DNA of 64,000 nt from Halichondria panicea (GCF_963675165.1 NC_087377.1:8263122-8327121); one strand, 5' to 3'. Counted from the stretch's first letter, positions 1 to 11,810 are shown. Numbers and translations: made by a program. Notes: a model not told the origin generated them from the sequence alone.

Positions 1-1957
1 TTCCCCAGCTATAACTTTTTGCAGTAGTAAACACTGATCGCTAATTGGCAGCGTTCGAATAGGTGCCAAGTAGTTCTGCTTAAATTCGGGCTTCTGTAAT
101 AGTGTCGACATTCTTAGCTTTTGTGCCTTTAGTTTCGACTGCTCGAACAGGTCCATTACCTGAACTACCAGGTCCCACACTTGCTTACGTAAGCTGGCTT
201 GAGAGAACACATTATCCTTATGTGTGTGGGATATATCCTGCAAGGTATATATAACTTATTATAATACTCATTTCCTACATTCTTATAGTTTCAAAATAGC
301 TGTTATGTGCAGTTGTAGTAAGCAGTATACAAGCTGACAAACGCATTTTCTTTTGTGCTCCTGAGTCTCAATTATACATACCTTTGGGAGAATAGCCATC
401 TCGCAAGAGGTTTTCCAATCTTGCGACTGGGCTGGGGTTTCCATCGAGAGATCTATGTCATTCAATGCATATAGTCGAGAGCGACAAGCTTCTACCTATA
501 CATGCATGTATACACATGGTTAATTAAGTGAAAGTAAAAGGTTGGCTGTAAAGCAAAACTATCACAACAATAAATATATTAGTTACTGACCAGATCGCGG
601 TGTGTAACTCGGTGAACGAAATGTGAATTGTCGTTGTGCCTTGAAGCAAGGCGAAGTGATTCTTCATCACTGAGGCCGACGTAGACATCGGCAAGAGCCA
701 CTGTGTAGTATGGGTTATCGGGATGCTCTGTTGCCAACTGATTTTTGCAAATTAAGCTATGCAATCCTCCTAGGACTTCGTACTCATATACGTTTTTGTG
801 CTTAGCTTTAAATTCTCCAGAATTGTGAACACTAGTACACAAAACTGCCATTGGGCATGCACCTGGAGCAGAGGGGTCAGCAACCATCCTCTTTTTGAGG
901 TGTCCCAAGAATGTTGAATCTGCTTCACGCAGTAGTCGTGATTTCTTTGGAGGAGCATGTAGTTGCGTTATCGGTAGTTCCATCACACCTTAGGGTTAAA
1001 AAAGACTCATCATACACTTCAGCAGCCATACAATCAAGGCACATACATAATGTCAAGAGTTCATTACGAAGAGTACGCAACTCCAATAGACTGTACACAA
1101 AAAGCATTCCTACAATCTGACATCACAGTAATACTGGCTGTATATAGTAACCGCAACTAGCAGAAGGCAATGAGTAACTATGTTATTCATTGCCTTTCCT
1201 ACTGGCAGTTGTAAATGAATAACATTAGTGATAATTATCACTAATGTTATTCATTGCAAATCTTGATAATGTACATGAATGCATTTATTATTACCTTTTC
1301 TAGCACTTTCAATTGCTTCGTCAATTGGCGCCTTGATAAATTTTCGTTTCTTTGTAGGAGAAGGTTGGTCGTACGGCAATATTTCGTTCGAAACAGCTGA
1401 AACTCTTGATGACTTTGGTGTTTTTGAAGTAGCATCCTTTGAAGTGGATGGAGGAGTAAGCTCAGCACTAGCAGAATGCCTCAATTTGTCCATAGGCTCA
1501 TTAGCTGTAGTCGCAAACGTATCCTGTAACTCATCCCATTTTTGAATGAAGTCGTAACTCGTAAGTATCCCCATGAAATTCGTAGAGAAACCCTTCGTGC
1601 AGTCATGGCGTTCCAGCTTCATAACAATCGTTCCAGAGGCACAATTGAACTGTGTAGACATTATAATTATGTAGAGCATGACTGTCACAGTAAAATTATA
1701 TACAACTTAGCTTATTACAAAATCACAAAATTACAAATTAAATTGAGGAGGATTAATTTGTAACTCACACGAACAGTGCTTGCTTGCTTTGGCCTCTTCT
1801 TGAATCTCTCCAAATCAGCTACGGTTGGTATAGTGATATCCATCACATTGCCCAAGTCTTTGTTGGCATTCACCTTCTTGATGAGCTCTCCATCACTGTA
1901 CACCAAGGACACACCATCCCCTGTACTTTCAAGATACCACTTCTTGGGCTTTGTCAT
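1..1957 (-). CDS. ParB/sulfiredoxin-like protein, five exons, 3' end outside window
   Basis: Five exons join in frame: 1957-1769, 1649-1295, 988-591, 495-382 and 237-1, all with GT-AG introns, giving 431 residues without a stop before the window ends. The start is the ATG at 1957 (MTKPKKWYLES). Exon 2 has a Ser/Thr/Pro/Lys-rich linker (about residues 110-165). Exon 3 carries the recognisable part: PITQL at about 187, GGLHS at 255-259 and LASRHN at 295-300. This spacing recalls the ParB N-terminal/sulfiredoxin fold, in which a G-x-H/R-R/S loop binds a nucleotide. Exons 4-5 are helical and charged. ParB-like domains are nucleotidases or DNA-binding switches; which activity this one has cannot be told. 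It faces the DUF7869 gene head to head, and a frameshifted relative lies at 46733-47062 next to another DUF7869 copy. The family assignment is motif recall and the exon chain is well supported by phase. The name is moderately sure. Confidence 0.65.
989..1294. repeat. Intron 2 of the ParB-like gene, holding part of an inverted-repeat element
   Basis: The segment from about 1057 to 1262 is an inverted copy of the element at 16881-17204. Both share the end motif AGAGTACGCAACTCC, a run reading GACTGTACACAAAAAGCATT, and an AT-rich hairpin built on ATTAGTGATAATTATCACTA. The second terminal repeat seen in the other copy is missing here, so this copy is truncated. It lies wholly inside an intron and should be removed by splicing. 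Confidence 0.7.
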
Positions 1958-2318
1958 AATTATTCCGATCAGAGTAGAGGAAAGCTTTAGCTACAGCTAT
2001 AACTAACTGCTCACAAATCGCAAAATTTTGAATAAAAACCATGGAAACACCACGCCTAAATTACTTTCTAACAAGATTTGTTATTGATAAGTACGAGATT
2101 TCTATCAATTATTATTAATTAAGTGGGTGTCATAACGACATAAAATGTATTATTGCCTGTACTTAACAAGATTTTTTATTGATTATTGCTACATGCATCC
2201 AACAAGACTGTGTGCATGTGAGCTGCATGCTCTCTTTAGTTCTTGTTGCTAAGCAATAGTTTTAGAAACTGTACAGCTAGCTATATAGTTATTATTCCAG
2301 TGGGATAGTTCAGTTTAA
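1958..2318. promoter_or_regulatory. Divergent intergenic region between the ParB-like and DUF7869 genes
   Basis: Only 361 bp separate two start codons that face away from each other, so both promoters must lie here or overlap the 5' exons. The stretch is AT-rich. ACAAGATTT-T-TTATTGAT is repeated at about 2070 and 2167, which could be a shared binding site. No clear TATA box or Inr can be assigned with confidence. The regulatory role is inferred from the arrangement. Confidence 0.4.
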
Positions 2319-5300
2319 ATGGATTCAAGCTTTGAAACTGATTCAGAACTAGATTCGGACACTCCCCTCTCAAAGAGACCCTGCATAGAAACCTTGGAGT
2401 CTAGCTATAGCTATGATACAAGCGATGACGATGTGGCCTTTTGCTCGTCAGATACCGACACTGAATCAGACGATGATATGGTTTTCATATCTGACAAAGA
2501 AGACAATGAAATAATACCCACTGCCGGTAGTATTAATGAAGAACAAATTGAGCTGAAAGAAATTGGAATGCTACTTACTAGTAACTGTTGCATGGACCTG
2601 TGTGCGAGACAGCTTTGCGTGAATGATGTGCTTTTGTCCCGTAAAAAATTTGTTTTAATGGGGACAGTCGTTCAGAGGCAGTGGTTAACAGACAAACTGA
2701 TCGACAATAGCCACACTTCTTCTACTGGGGAGCTCAACACTACATATCTCATTGCTGGGAAAAATGTGTGCAAAAATACTTTTTGTGAAGTAAATGGAAT
2801 CTCCAAGAGCAGGCTCCAACGCATAAGAAAAGCTGTTTCCTCTGGTCATTTCAATGCGAACGAGCATGGTAACCAGGGAAAAAGACGTCCCACGTCAAGA
2901 GTGCAAGAGGCACGAGTTTGGATGGAGAGGCACTTCCACCTCATAGGCGACAAACAGCCAGACAAGAACAAAATCCATCTTCCCAGCTGGGAGAAGAAAG
3001 AGGATGTGTATGGAAGGTACAAAGGAGATATGTTGAGGGCTGAAATCTCTGAGGCTTCACTTGTGGGGTTAAGTACCTTCTACAGGATTTGGAACGAAGA
3101 TTTTCCGAATGTCGCCATTCCTGAGGTACGCTATGCTTGTTAAAGTTGTGCTACATGTATATATACCATTATATAAATCCCACTGTTTACATAATTATAG
3201 TGTCAAAAATTACTATCAGTTTTATCTATGCAGGAAAACAGATTTTCCAAGTGTGATACGTGTGTCAAATTGAAACTGGAAAAGAGAGAGTGCCTGGACA
3301 AAGATAAGCAACTTCTGCTTGACCAAGAGTTAAAAAAACATCTGGCTAAAGTCGAGTAAGTCCATTGCAATAAAATCTGCACTGTGGCACTACTATATAT
3401 ATAATGAGCGTTTGAAGTAAGAGTGTTTGGTAACCTCCAGTTTCTACATTGAGACTATACTCAATGCAAACACCCTCATACTATTGGCAATAAATTTAGT
3501 TGTGTGTTAACGTTACAGGATAGAACGTCGAAAATACCAGCACCACAGGGAAAAATCAAGATCGGAACCAACAAAATTTCTGACATTGATCATTGATGGC
3601 ATGGACCAGGCAAAGACAAACCTTCCACAGACCAGCCTAATTGCAAAATCACAGTCCAGTCTATGGAAATTAAGGACGCACGTTACTGGTGTGCTTGCCC
3701 ACACGAAAAGTCCTCATGGGAAAATCGCTTACACATATATTGATCTACTTCAATATCCACATGGCAGCAATTTGACCATTACAATCATTTTGAAGGTTCT
3801 ACTGAGCTTTGCTCGTACCAAGAAGATGTTGCCTCAGAACCTATTTCTCCAAATGGACAACACAGCCCGAGAAAACAAGAATAAGTATGTTCTTGCCTTC
3901 TGCTCTATGCTTGTGGAGCTCAACATCTTCAAAAAGGTTTGTCAGATTGTATACCATGCACTCTAAATGAATGTACTTAGATAACGGCTATTCTGAATAA
4001 TGAATAATTGTAGTCCTAAATCTCTATACTCTTGCTTATAATTATTATACTTCCATATAATCCTAATATTTACAGGTTCAGATAAATTTCTTACCCGTCG
4101 GGCACACGCACGAGGACGTGGACCAACTATTTTCAAGAATAGGTGACAAGATACGGAGGGGAGGTTGTGAGTCAATCCCAGGTAAGCAATTTTCAAACGA
4201 TTAAATTGGTTGATGTATAGCTACCTCTTCTGCTTTGTAATGCAGGGCTTCTGGCAGCCATCAGTGCAAGTTACACACCTAATCCAACATCAGAAATGAT
4301 TGATGGAGTTTGGGATTTCAAGGCGTATTTAGAGCCATATCTAAATGGGGTTGAAGGGCACTCAAAGTATGGAGTTTTTAGGTTCACGAAAGACAGTCTT
4401 GGACATGCAGAGATGCATTACAAGAAATGGTCAACTGATCCATGGGAACCCAACAAAGAGGTGGAAAATCAGGTCCTGATTGAACCGGGCTTGAAAATTA
4501 TCAAGGTTAGACTAACTTGTACGGACAGTAATACATTATTATTAATGCATGCATAATTATACTAATTGAATAAAGAGCTCTATATCTTCCTAACAGGAAA
4601 TATCTGATTGTTTGGAGAAGCCTACTTTAATGACACCCGATTTAGGGAAACTCGACCTTCCTCGATTTGTTGGTGATCTGAAGAAGTATCGACAGTGGTT
4701 GTGTTCTAGTGCGTGGAGTCATTGGGAAGAGTTTATCGAAACCATTGACGAATTGTCCAGTGTTCCTTTTATCACGTGGGACATACACCAGCTGATCTCA
4801 ACATCAATTATTTCTGCTCACAAGGTGACTACCAACCCGGAGCTAGGTCAAGACCTGACAAAGCTCCTTGATAAGGATAAAACTCCTTCCAAAAAGGTGA
4901 GAGTTATTACGTATAATTATAAGTAGCTTTTGAAGCTCTATATCTAGGTATTTACAAATTTTTTTCTGTGTAGATTAAAATCCGGAAGACCAGAGCCCCA
5001 CAAGCAAAGTCTGCAGCAGATGGGACCAGAGCCCCACAAGCAAAGTCTGCAGCAGATGGTGAACCCACGAGAGTACAATCGAGCCAATGTACCAGTCCAG
5101 CTGAAACAGATATTGAAACCTTGGGTGCAGCAGAACCCCCTGAAGTAGTCCAGCCTCAAGTAGGTGCATTTGTAGCAGTGTATTTGGATAAATACTCAAT
5201 GGAGAAGTTTCCACTGATCGGAAAGGTAACTGCTATTAACCCGAATGGAAACCACCTTCAGCTTGACTGGTATGTTGGCTCGTACTCTGGAGTATGGCGG

Positions 5301-5441
5301 GTATGCAAGCAAAGGAAGGTTGTCTGGAGTGAGGAGGTGAAGGTTGACTGTATCTTAACCACCGTAGCATTCACGGATGCGATGAGATTGTCACGGTCGA
5401 TGGTTCAAAATCTCAAGACTCGATACGAAAAATACCTCTGA
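2319..5441 (+). CDS. DUF7869-type RNase H-like transposase-derived protein, seven exons, intact
   Basis: Exons 2319-3125, 3234-3355, 3519-3936, 4076-4181, 4246-4505, 4597-4896 and 4974-5441 join in frame into 2481 bp (826 residues plus stop), each with a GT donor and an AG acceptor. Residues 1-70 are acidic and Ser-rich. Residues 89-175 hold a Cys cluster (CCMDLC) and the block GKNVCKNTFCEVNGISKSRL typical of the family. FSKCDTC (273-279) is a CxxC pair. The putative catalytic core runs IIDGMDQ (D336, D339), LQMDN (D423) and GHTHEDVDQLFSRIG (H459 to D465), an RNase H-like D-D-H/D layout. The last exon has a Tudor/chromo-like module (about GAFVAVYLD to VVWSEEV) after a 36-bp exact in-frame duplication. 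Activity is unknown. Families of this kind occur in many copies in invertebrate genomes and are thought to be transposon-derived. The uninterrupted frame over seven exons says this copy is young or under selection. Confidence 0.8.
4988..5059 (+). repeat. In-frame 36-bp tandem duplication inside exon 7
   Basis: Two adjacent 36-bp units encode the same twelve residues (TRAPQAKSAADG) twice and differ only at the last base. The near-identity points to a recent slippage event. It lengthens a linker ahead of the C-terminal Tudor/chromo-like module without breaking the frame. Confidence 0.9.
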
Positions 5442-5535
5442 ACTACATTGTGTAACAGTTATTTAGTGTTGTAATTGCTTCTGTTAACTTATTAACTTTG
5501 CATGCATGCATGTACTCTAGCATAATTATGTTCAT

Positions 5536-5925
5536 TGTCAACCAAGGACCCACCTTGGTCTTCACCAGCACCGTTCATTAACATACCAAGGACCCACGTG
5601 TGGGTCCTTGGTCTTCACTCGCACAGTTCATTGTCAACCAAGGACCCACGTGTGGGTCCTTGGTCTTCACTCGCACAGTTCATTGTCAACCAAGGACCCA
5701 CACGTGGGTCCTTGGTCTTCACCAGCACCGTTTATTAACATACCAAGGACCCACGTGTGGGTCCTTGGTCTTCACTCGCACAGTTCATTGTCAACCAAGG
5801 ACCCACACGTGGGTCCTTGGTCTTCACCAGCACCGTTTATTAACAGACCAAGGACCCACGTGTGGGTCCTTGGTCTTCACTCGCACAGTTCATTGTCAAC
5901 CAAGGACCCACACGTGGGCCATGAT
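5536..5925. repeat. Tandem array of palindromic units centred on CACGTG
   Basis: About eight units of roughly 50 bp alternate two spacers (one with TCTTCACTCGCACAGTTCATT, one with TCTTCACCAGCACCGTT). Most units contain a near-perfect 24-bp palindrome, CCAAGGACCC-ACGTGTGGGTCCTTGG, and so a CACGTG E-box at the dyad. The array begins about 95 bp after the stop codon of the DUF7869 gene. Each unit can form a hairpin. Open frames that cross it are repeat translations, not genes. A role as terminus, insulator or regulatory block for the neighbouring gene is only inference. Confidence 0.9.
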
Positions 5926-6769
5926 AAATCTAGGGACCCATGTATTGATAACTTTTTCAAATCAGTACAACCACAGATTGTTGATGTAATTATGAAGAAA
6001 AAAGTGGCCTATAATTTGAATAGTATTGAGCACCAAGGTATAACTGGGGTCCCAGGAAATGACACTATTGAACTCAACAACACTCACAAATCCACTACAA
6101 TGTGAACAAGTAGTTTCAAAAAAGTGCTGATTGTTCATACCCCCGAAATGTGAATAACTAAAAAACACACTGTGAAACAAAGGACCCCCAAAAAAGACAC
6201 TTTTATTGAACTTTAAGCAGCCTATAGTTATTGTTTGAGGGGTTTCTATGGGCTATCTTGAGACCAAGTCAAAATAGTTGAGAGAGTGTTTTAAGCACAT
6301 GGTGGAAAGAAAATATGGCTTATGCAAGAAACGAAACGCGTACGGTACGTTAATTTATATGAAGTGTACTTACAAAATAAATAAAATAAATAATTCTAAT
6401 AATTAATAAGAGCTGTACATGGAGGATCCAATACCAGATCATGTACTCACGTTCAAGTACAAACATGGACAACTGTTTTTTTTAGTTTTACTTACCCACA
6501 ATAGTGTCCGATTTTTTCATCACCCACACCTATATCACGTTGCACCTATGCAATACAATACGTGATATGTCTTCAGGTACTATCTCTCATCGAATCAACA
6601 GCGGGTGGCGGCCCTCAGGAGGTGCAATGTGAATCAAATTAATAATCATCATAAGATTTATACATTAATAATTATTGTCATAATCAAAGTTTCTTGCAGA
6701 ATGATTAGCAAATGACGATTTATGCAGGAATTTCTTGGGAATAATAGGCAGAAATTATTTTAGGCTTCA
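5926..6769. other. Non-coding stretch
   Basis: It is AT-rich, with no frame of coding quality, no recognised family and no clear terminal repeats. Nothing supportable was seen beyond short homopolymers. Confidence 0.6.
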
Positions 6770-7385
6770 ATGGCGGCAACCAACTCTCCCACCGAATCTA
6801 CCGTAGGCGACAAACATCCGAGACAGGTTAAGTATTTACAATTAGTGCGATTGTAGCAAAGAAAAAACCAGTGGCTGAGGAATTTTTAGGTGTTCATTGT
6901 CAGAGCTGCATCCACGATTTTGGGCACCGTGTATAATATGCCCGGAAATTTTTGGCTTAGATCACTTTGGGCAGCTATTAGTCAAAAGAAGATGAGACGC
7001 TTATAGGAAAAGCACATGTGAGCGAAACGAAGACAAATGGACTCAAGAAAGGGCTGAGAAAGCAGCAGCTCCTTCTCTCCGCCAAAAAGAAGGAATATGT
7101 TTTGAAACATCTATAACAGTCCCTGACGACCTCATCAACTTTCTCCAGGCTGAGGGCACCCTGGAGGAAGTATTGAAGGGAGGAGATAGTGCAGACAGAG
7201 GCTGCAGTAGATCTGGGGAAGTATCTTCACTACGCCAACTCGGAGGCTGTAGATTGCAATGATATCGTCAACATGGTAAAAATTGAGAGCTTCATCAAGA
7301 TGTTGGCCAATTTGGGGATTGGGCCAAGTGGCCAGGTGTCTAAACTTAATGTTATTTCACAAGCCCAGACGTTTGTGATTCACCG
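6770..7385 (+). pseudogene. Relic of a Crypton-like tyrosine recombinase, N-terminal part
   Basis: A possible first exon, 6770-6826 (19 codons from ATG, ending at a GT donor), is followed by a coding-like stretch from about 7004. At about 7190 the frame shifts by one base and continues as AAVDLGKYLHYANSEAVD, then a helical block ending at a GTGAGT donor at 7386. This last block aligns in pattern with the core-binding domain of the recombinase relic at 30172-32330 (VDVSKFLKF ... LLAYVTKLKDEG ... LAKLDTFESAL versus LGKYLHYA ... ESFIKMLANLGIG ... VSKLNVISQAQTF). In tyrosine recombinases this helical domain clamps DNA. No catalytic domain follows, and the frameshift marks it as dead. Confidence 0.5.
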
Positions 7386-9330
7386 GTGAGTGTAGCTACA
7401 TGTTGTGTACAAACAATGATATCTCATTTGCAGGTTGCCAAATGACCTCTCAAAATCAATTATAGTTTTATGAATAATTATGCTGCAAAATAGTTAAGTG
7501 CGCAGCTGCATGCCAATTAAAACAAGCTAACTAGGTTCCGGGTTCCCCTCCCCAACATTTTTTTTATATTTGGGAGCTTGGATCACATGGCGCCATCCAT
7601 TGCAGTTTAACTAAGTTTCTATAATTAAGTCTGTGTTCAATATTATTGTCAAGCAAATCCTAGGGAAGAGGGGACGAATTACCCTCAATGCAGCCCTGAT
7701 TGTGTTCTCCACTTTTAGGTGGTATTTTCTGTCTTTCTTATGAGGGGACCGAGGAAATGTTCCAATTGGAAGACCTGACATGGACTATGACCATTTTCAG
7801 AGACATTATCCAGATCGCTCTTTTGATTCGCCAACTGTTCGCGAACTGAAAACGAGTCCATTCCATTTGATCAGGACTATAGTGCCACTGTCGAACGATA
7901 ACAGGGCAGCAGACTACTTAGGAGGTGACCAAGACTGCGTATACTATTGGATCGTCTGTGTTGCAGTGTGGATTTCTTGGCCAAGACGACGTCGATCTCA
8001 CGCCTAAGATTATACTATACGTTAGGAACCGATATCGAATGACAAGTCTCATTTAAAAAGGTGAATGGAGGAATTTGTTTGATATATGCAAGCAGTCCAT
8101 GTTCAATTTTTTCCCGCCTGTTACAACAAAAGACGAGTCCTCCTGCTAAGGGGTGTTATCATTATATTGACCTAAGTTCCTGTCAGATCTGCCTGCCCTA
8201 TATGTTCTGTGAGAAGAAGCTTGCCTGCCTGCACTATGTGTTCTGTGGCAACCGAGTCCATCCTGAGTAAACATTTTATGGTATGTATAAAACCTACGGC
8301 AAGAGCAGGTTAGATAAGACATTCACTAAGCTAACTACTTTGTAACTTGGTTGCCGTGCTGCGTGCAAAGCCAACGTGTGTTGACTGTGACAAGTGGGCA
8401 TAATCCTGTCCATGCTGTGAAACTAAAATTTCTAGGTGGATGGTATAAACACTATACAACCAAAATAACTCCAGCGACAGAACCTTTTGACCTATCCCTA
8501 TTCATATTCCATTGAGATGTAAAGAAAAAGAAAACAAAATGCTAGGAAAAGATCTTCTGAGATTGCTAGATACATCTTCAAAAGAATCATCTGTGTTTTG
8601 ATTTCCTAATTGTAAACTAAAACAATGCATAATTAACTTAAGTTACAGTGGTTCATATACTATATTTTGACTCGGTTTGAATGTGCTGAAGAAGGTTTGG
8701 AGCGATTAATTACGATGACCCCACCTGAATGTGGTGGTTTTCCCTGTATTTTTGTGTTTGTTTGATTGCGATGTAGTAGTAATGAAGCTCAAGACTTCTT
8801 GAAATCAATTAACAACTAGCCTCAACTGCTTCGTTCCGATGAAAACCAACTAGCTATGAGTTTGCATTAATTTATAGCATGCACGAGCAGTCCATTTTCA
8901 TTTATTAATTAACGTTGCGGTTGTATTTGAATAGCATCATGCATGGTAGATGCTAACAGTGTGTGGCACTTATTGCCCAATATGCGCAAGGAGCAACCAC
9001 ACAAGAGTTTTCGTGCTACAAAGCTATAAAATTAAAATTGCTAATTAAGGCTAGAGACCATGCACCCTTTTCGGGCAGGCCAACCGCCAATTAGAAAGAG
9101 ACAAATACGGGGATCACCCCCTCAACACGCCAATAGAACAACCGGATTAATTATGGCGTCTTGTCAAATAAGAAAACAAAACAGCAACAAACAAGCTGTC
9201 AAGCTACCGCAGTGGTTTTGCAACACTGTTTTATTATAACTACGTACAATTATAATTGTGGCGTTGTCTGAGCCAGACGGACAGCGTAATACTGTACATG
9301 TGTCACTGACTTGTCATATCATATTCCTAG
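7386..9330. other. Non-coding stretch with short unassigned open frames
   Basis: Two short plus-strand frames (7780-8007 and 8061-8270, the second Cys-rich) have no recognisable motif and no splice context linking them to the recombinase relic upstream. The rest is AT-rich with no terminal repeats that I could pair. I see no gene. Confidence 0.5.
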
Positions 9331-9339
9331 CTCTATAAC

Positions 9340-9485
9340 TATAGCAGCTACCAATAGCTAGCGTTATAGTGCAGAGCTAACTACTCAGTAGAGTAGCAAC
9401 ACTCGGTGAACAAGTTTTGCTACGCACTTTTCTGAAAAGGCTGCAATAGTATTCCAAGCAAGCAAAACTATAGTGCAAACTCGAG
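9340..9485. repeat. Dispersed repeat, copy 1
   Basis: This segment contains AGTAGCAACACTCGGTG, GGCTGCAAT and ATTCCAAG in the same order as at 58745-58880. A further piece of that second copy (GGCATA-CAACAGCCGTAC) recurs at 60355-60405. It is a dispersed repeat of unknown class, with no coding signal. Confidence 0.7.
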
Positions 9486-10803
9486 AACGAAACTTTATTG
9501 TCAAACAAAAAACAAATCAATAAATTAAAATCCAAGAGAACATGACTAGAGACGCTTGAATTGCAGAATGCAGAGGCTGCAAAAACGCATTGATTTACAT
9601 TAGTAAAACAGCATGCCAGCTGAGCACATTTTTACTATGGAAGTAAAATGGGTAGTAATTATGATAATGGGCATCATAGATACCGAATGCACATTATCTA
9701 ACCCATTTAGATCAACCAATTGGCTACTAGAAATGCACTAGCTTAGCAACAGTCAACCTAGCAACTGCATCACTTCTTTTAAAAATTAATATCTGAAAAG
9801 TTGGCATCTCTGTGGCTCTACTAAATCTGTGTCTCTATTCAAGTCAAAATTATAGTCCTAGCTCCACCCACAAAGCTCTTCCCTGCTTTTGCAGCAAACA
9901 AGCCTAGCATGCATACTTTAGGTATGCCATGGACTCATAATACTCTCGAACAAAGCAAAAGGAAGAAACTCAAGCTAGAATTTGCAGCAAACAAGCGGCT
10001 CTCTTGAACAAAGCGAAAGGAAGAAGACAACGCTAGAATCCCAGTACTCCTCTACATCCAGCTCCTCCCCTGTGCAGCCTTGCAGTAAACGAGCACAGAA
10101 CACTGCCCAAGAAACAAGCGGCTCCAAACAAAGCCAAAAGAAAAAAAATATAGAGCTTCCCTCTTCCATTCTACAAACTGTATACATGTATATAGAGTGT
10201 TGCTGAGTGTAGTTTCATTTGGATACAAAGATCTCACGCAGTTTCTTTTCAAGCTTCTCCCCCAAACTTAAAAAAAGAGTGTTATATAATTATACTTATG
10301 TTATTGTGCTACTAGACTAAGCATCTAGCTACAGTCATGTTACTACATGTGCATCTCATTGCAATACAATGTACATAGCCTAAAGAGAGCACGTTGCCAA
10401 GTGCTCTGTTAGAAATAGAGCACATAGCAACAATAAGCAAAAACACTCAAGTGGGATCTAATATGTCACAGTTAAAAAGAGAGAGGAGCGTGAACGGAGG
10501 GTGGCCGAGACACAGGCAGGGCTACGACAGAAGGAAGAGGAGACCCAAATTAAATTCCTCGTGCTCTTAAATGAAAAGGCCTATTATACGGCAACATTTG
10601 CAGAGCAGGACAATATTGTTTCCGCATACTGATACAATATCTACGCATTGCTTCTGACTACCGCGCAAGCTGACACACGGTATAATTTTCTGATTATAGC
10701 CCACCTGCCTATCCATCCATACAACGTCATATCGACCAAAACAGTTTACATTACTACAAGTGTTTGTGACGTAATCTTATCACAAAACACTACGTGGAAT
10801 TTA
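9486..10803. other. Intergenic, imperfect local repeats and a short coiled-coil-like frame
   Basis: Between about 9945 and 10150 a motif with GAACAAAGC-AAAGGAAGAA recurs three times imperfectly. A plus-strand frame at about 10458-10631 reads as a charged Glu/Arg-rich helix of some 55 residues before a stop. It has no upstream start and no family match, so it is not called a gene. Confidence 0.4.
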
Positions 10804-10976
10804 CAGTAGCCCTCATATAAAAGTTGCCGCTCCGCACCGTTCAATTGTGTAAAACAGGCCAAATAGAAACGGAAGTCCAGCTCATTAAAATACGCTACCA
10901 TTTAGTTAGCGGTTTTCTGACTCCGTAAAAACGGAATGTTACGTGTAACGGGAACTTTTATATGAGGGCTACTGTA
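10804..10976. mobile_element. Miniature inverted-repeat element
   Basis: The ends form a perfect 23-bp inverted repeat (ACAGTAGCCCTCATATAAAA and its complement) around a 173-bp unit with no open frame. The size and structure fit a non-autonomous DNA transposon. The duplicated target site is unclear. Confidence 0.85.
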
Positions 10977-11639
10977 CGTTAACAACCAAAGCACTGCGGG
11001 TACTGATGCCTCGATGGAGGTGTTAAAGCTACATAACGTAAAGCTGCTTTTACACACACATTTGAACATTATTTAACAATATACACATACAACCATTCAA
11101 AACAACTACTCTCACCTTGGAGCGAAAATCCTCACTTGTGTAGCACCCTTGCTTGCTTAAATCGGTCTAGCTATGCTTATCACTGAGTTGTCCCGATCCT
11201 CTGTGACCCGGATCGACCCAGACGTCTCCCATGCTGCCCACTGACTTTATTCAAAGTGTAACCACGCCCAGACCCAAACCTCCCGGCGACCAAACCCAAC
11301 CTCTGACTCAGATCAGACCTTAATCTATGCTATGATAGTGACAACCATGGTCCTTGAGCTAAAGGAGCCTTTGAGACTTTTCTCTGGTGAGATGCATGCC
11401 ACTGCTTAATTTTCCTGCAAAAGAAACTTAGCTCAGGTTGCCAAGACGTCTTGGCGCCGTCGCCATAAAGCTTTGCAAAAATGTATGCTTGACCACCCAC
11501 GGCCACACACTAAATCTGTAATTTATATTCATACGTACTTGTATGGGATGGTTTATGATCGATCATGATTGTTGTTAAAAATGATGGATTCCTCCCCGTG
11601 TGTCCCACAACGAGGCATAATAATGGCTGTGAACCCTCA

Positions 11640-11810
11640 CCGATGGAGACAGAGGAGGTCCGACAGGCGCGGTGCAGCGCAAGTAATTAGCCTTTGATTA
11701 ATCTCAGCAAAAACATACAACGTGGGCGGGGCGTGTGCGGATAATAATTATTCAATCAAAGGCTAATTGCCTGAGCTGCACCGCGCCTGTCGTACCTCCT
11801 CTGTGATAGA
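11640..11810. mobile_element. Miniature inverted-repeat element, AGAGGAGGT family, copy 1
   Basis: The two ends are long inverted repeats sharing GAGGAGGT-CGACAGGCGC, then GTGCAGC-CAAG/TTGCC and TTAGCCTTTGATT. About 60 bp of unique sequence lies between them. A second copy lies at 12827-12950 with the same arms. Confidence 0.85.

Noticed and set aside
5535..6105. Long plus-strand frames of 67-165 codons
   Set aside because: They run through the E-box tandem array in two frames with the same repeated wording, a product of repeat period, not coding.
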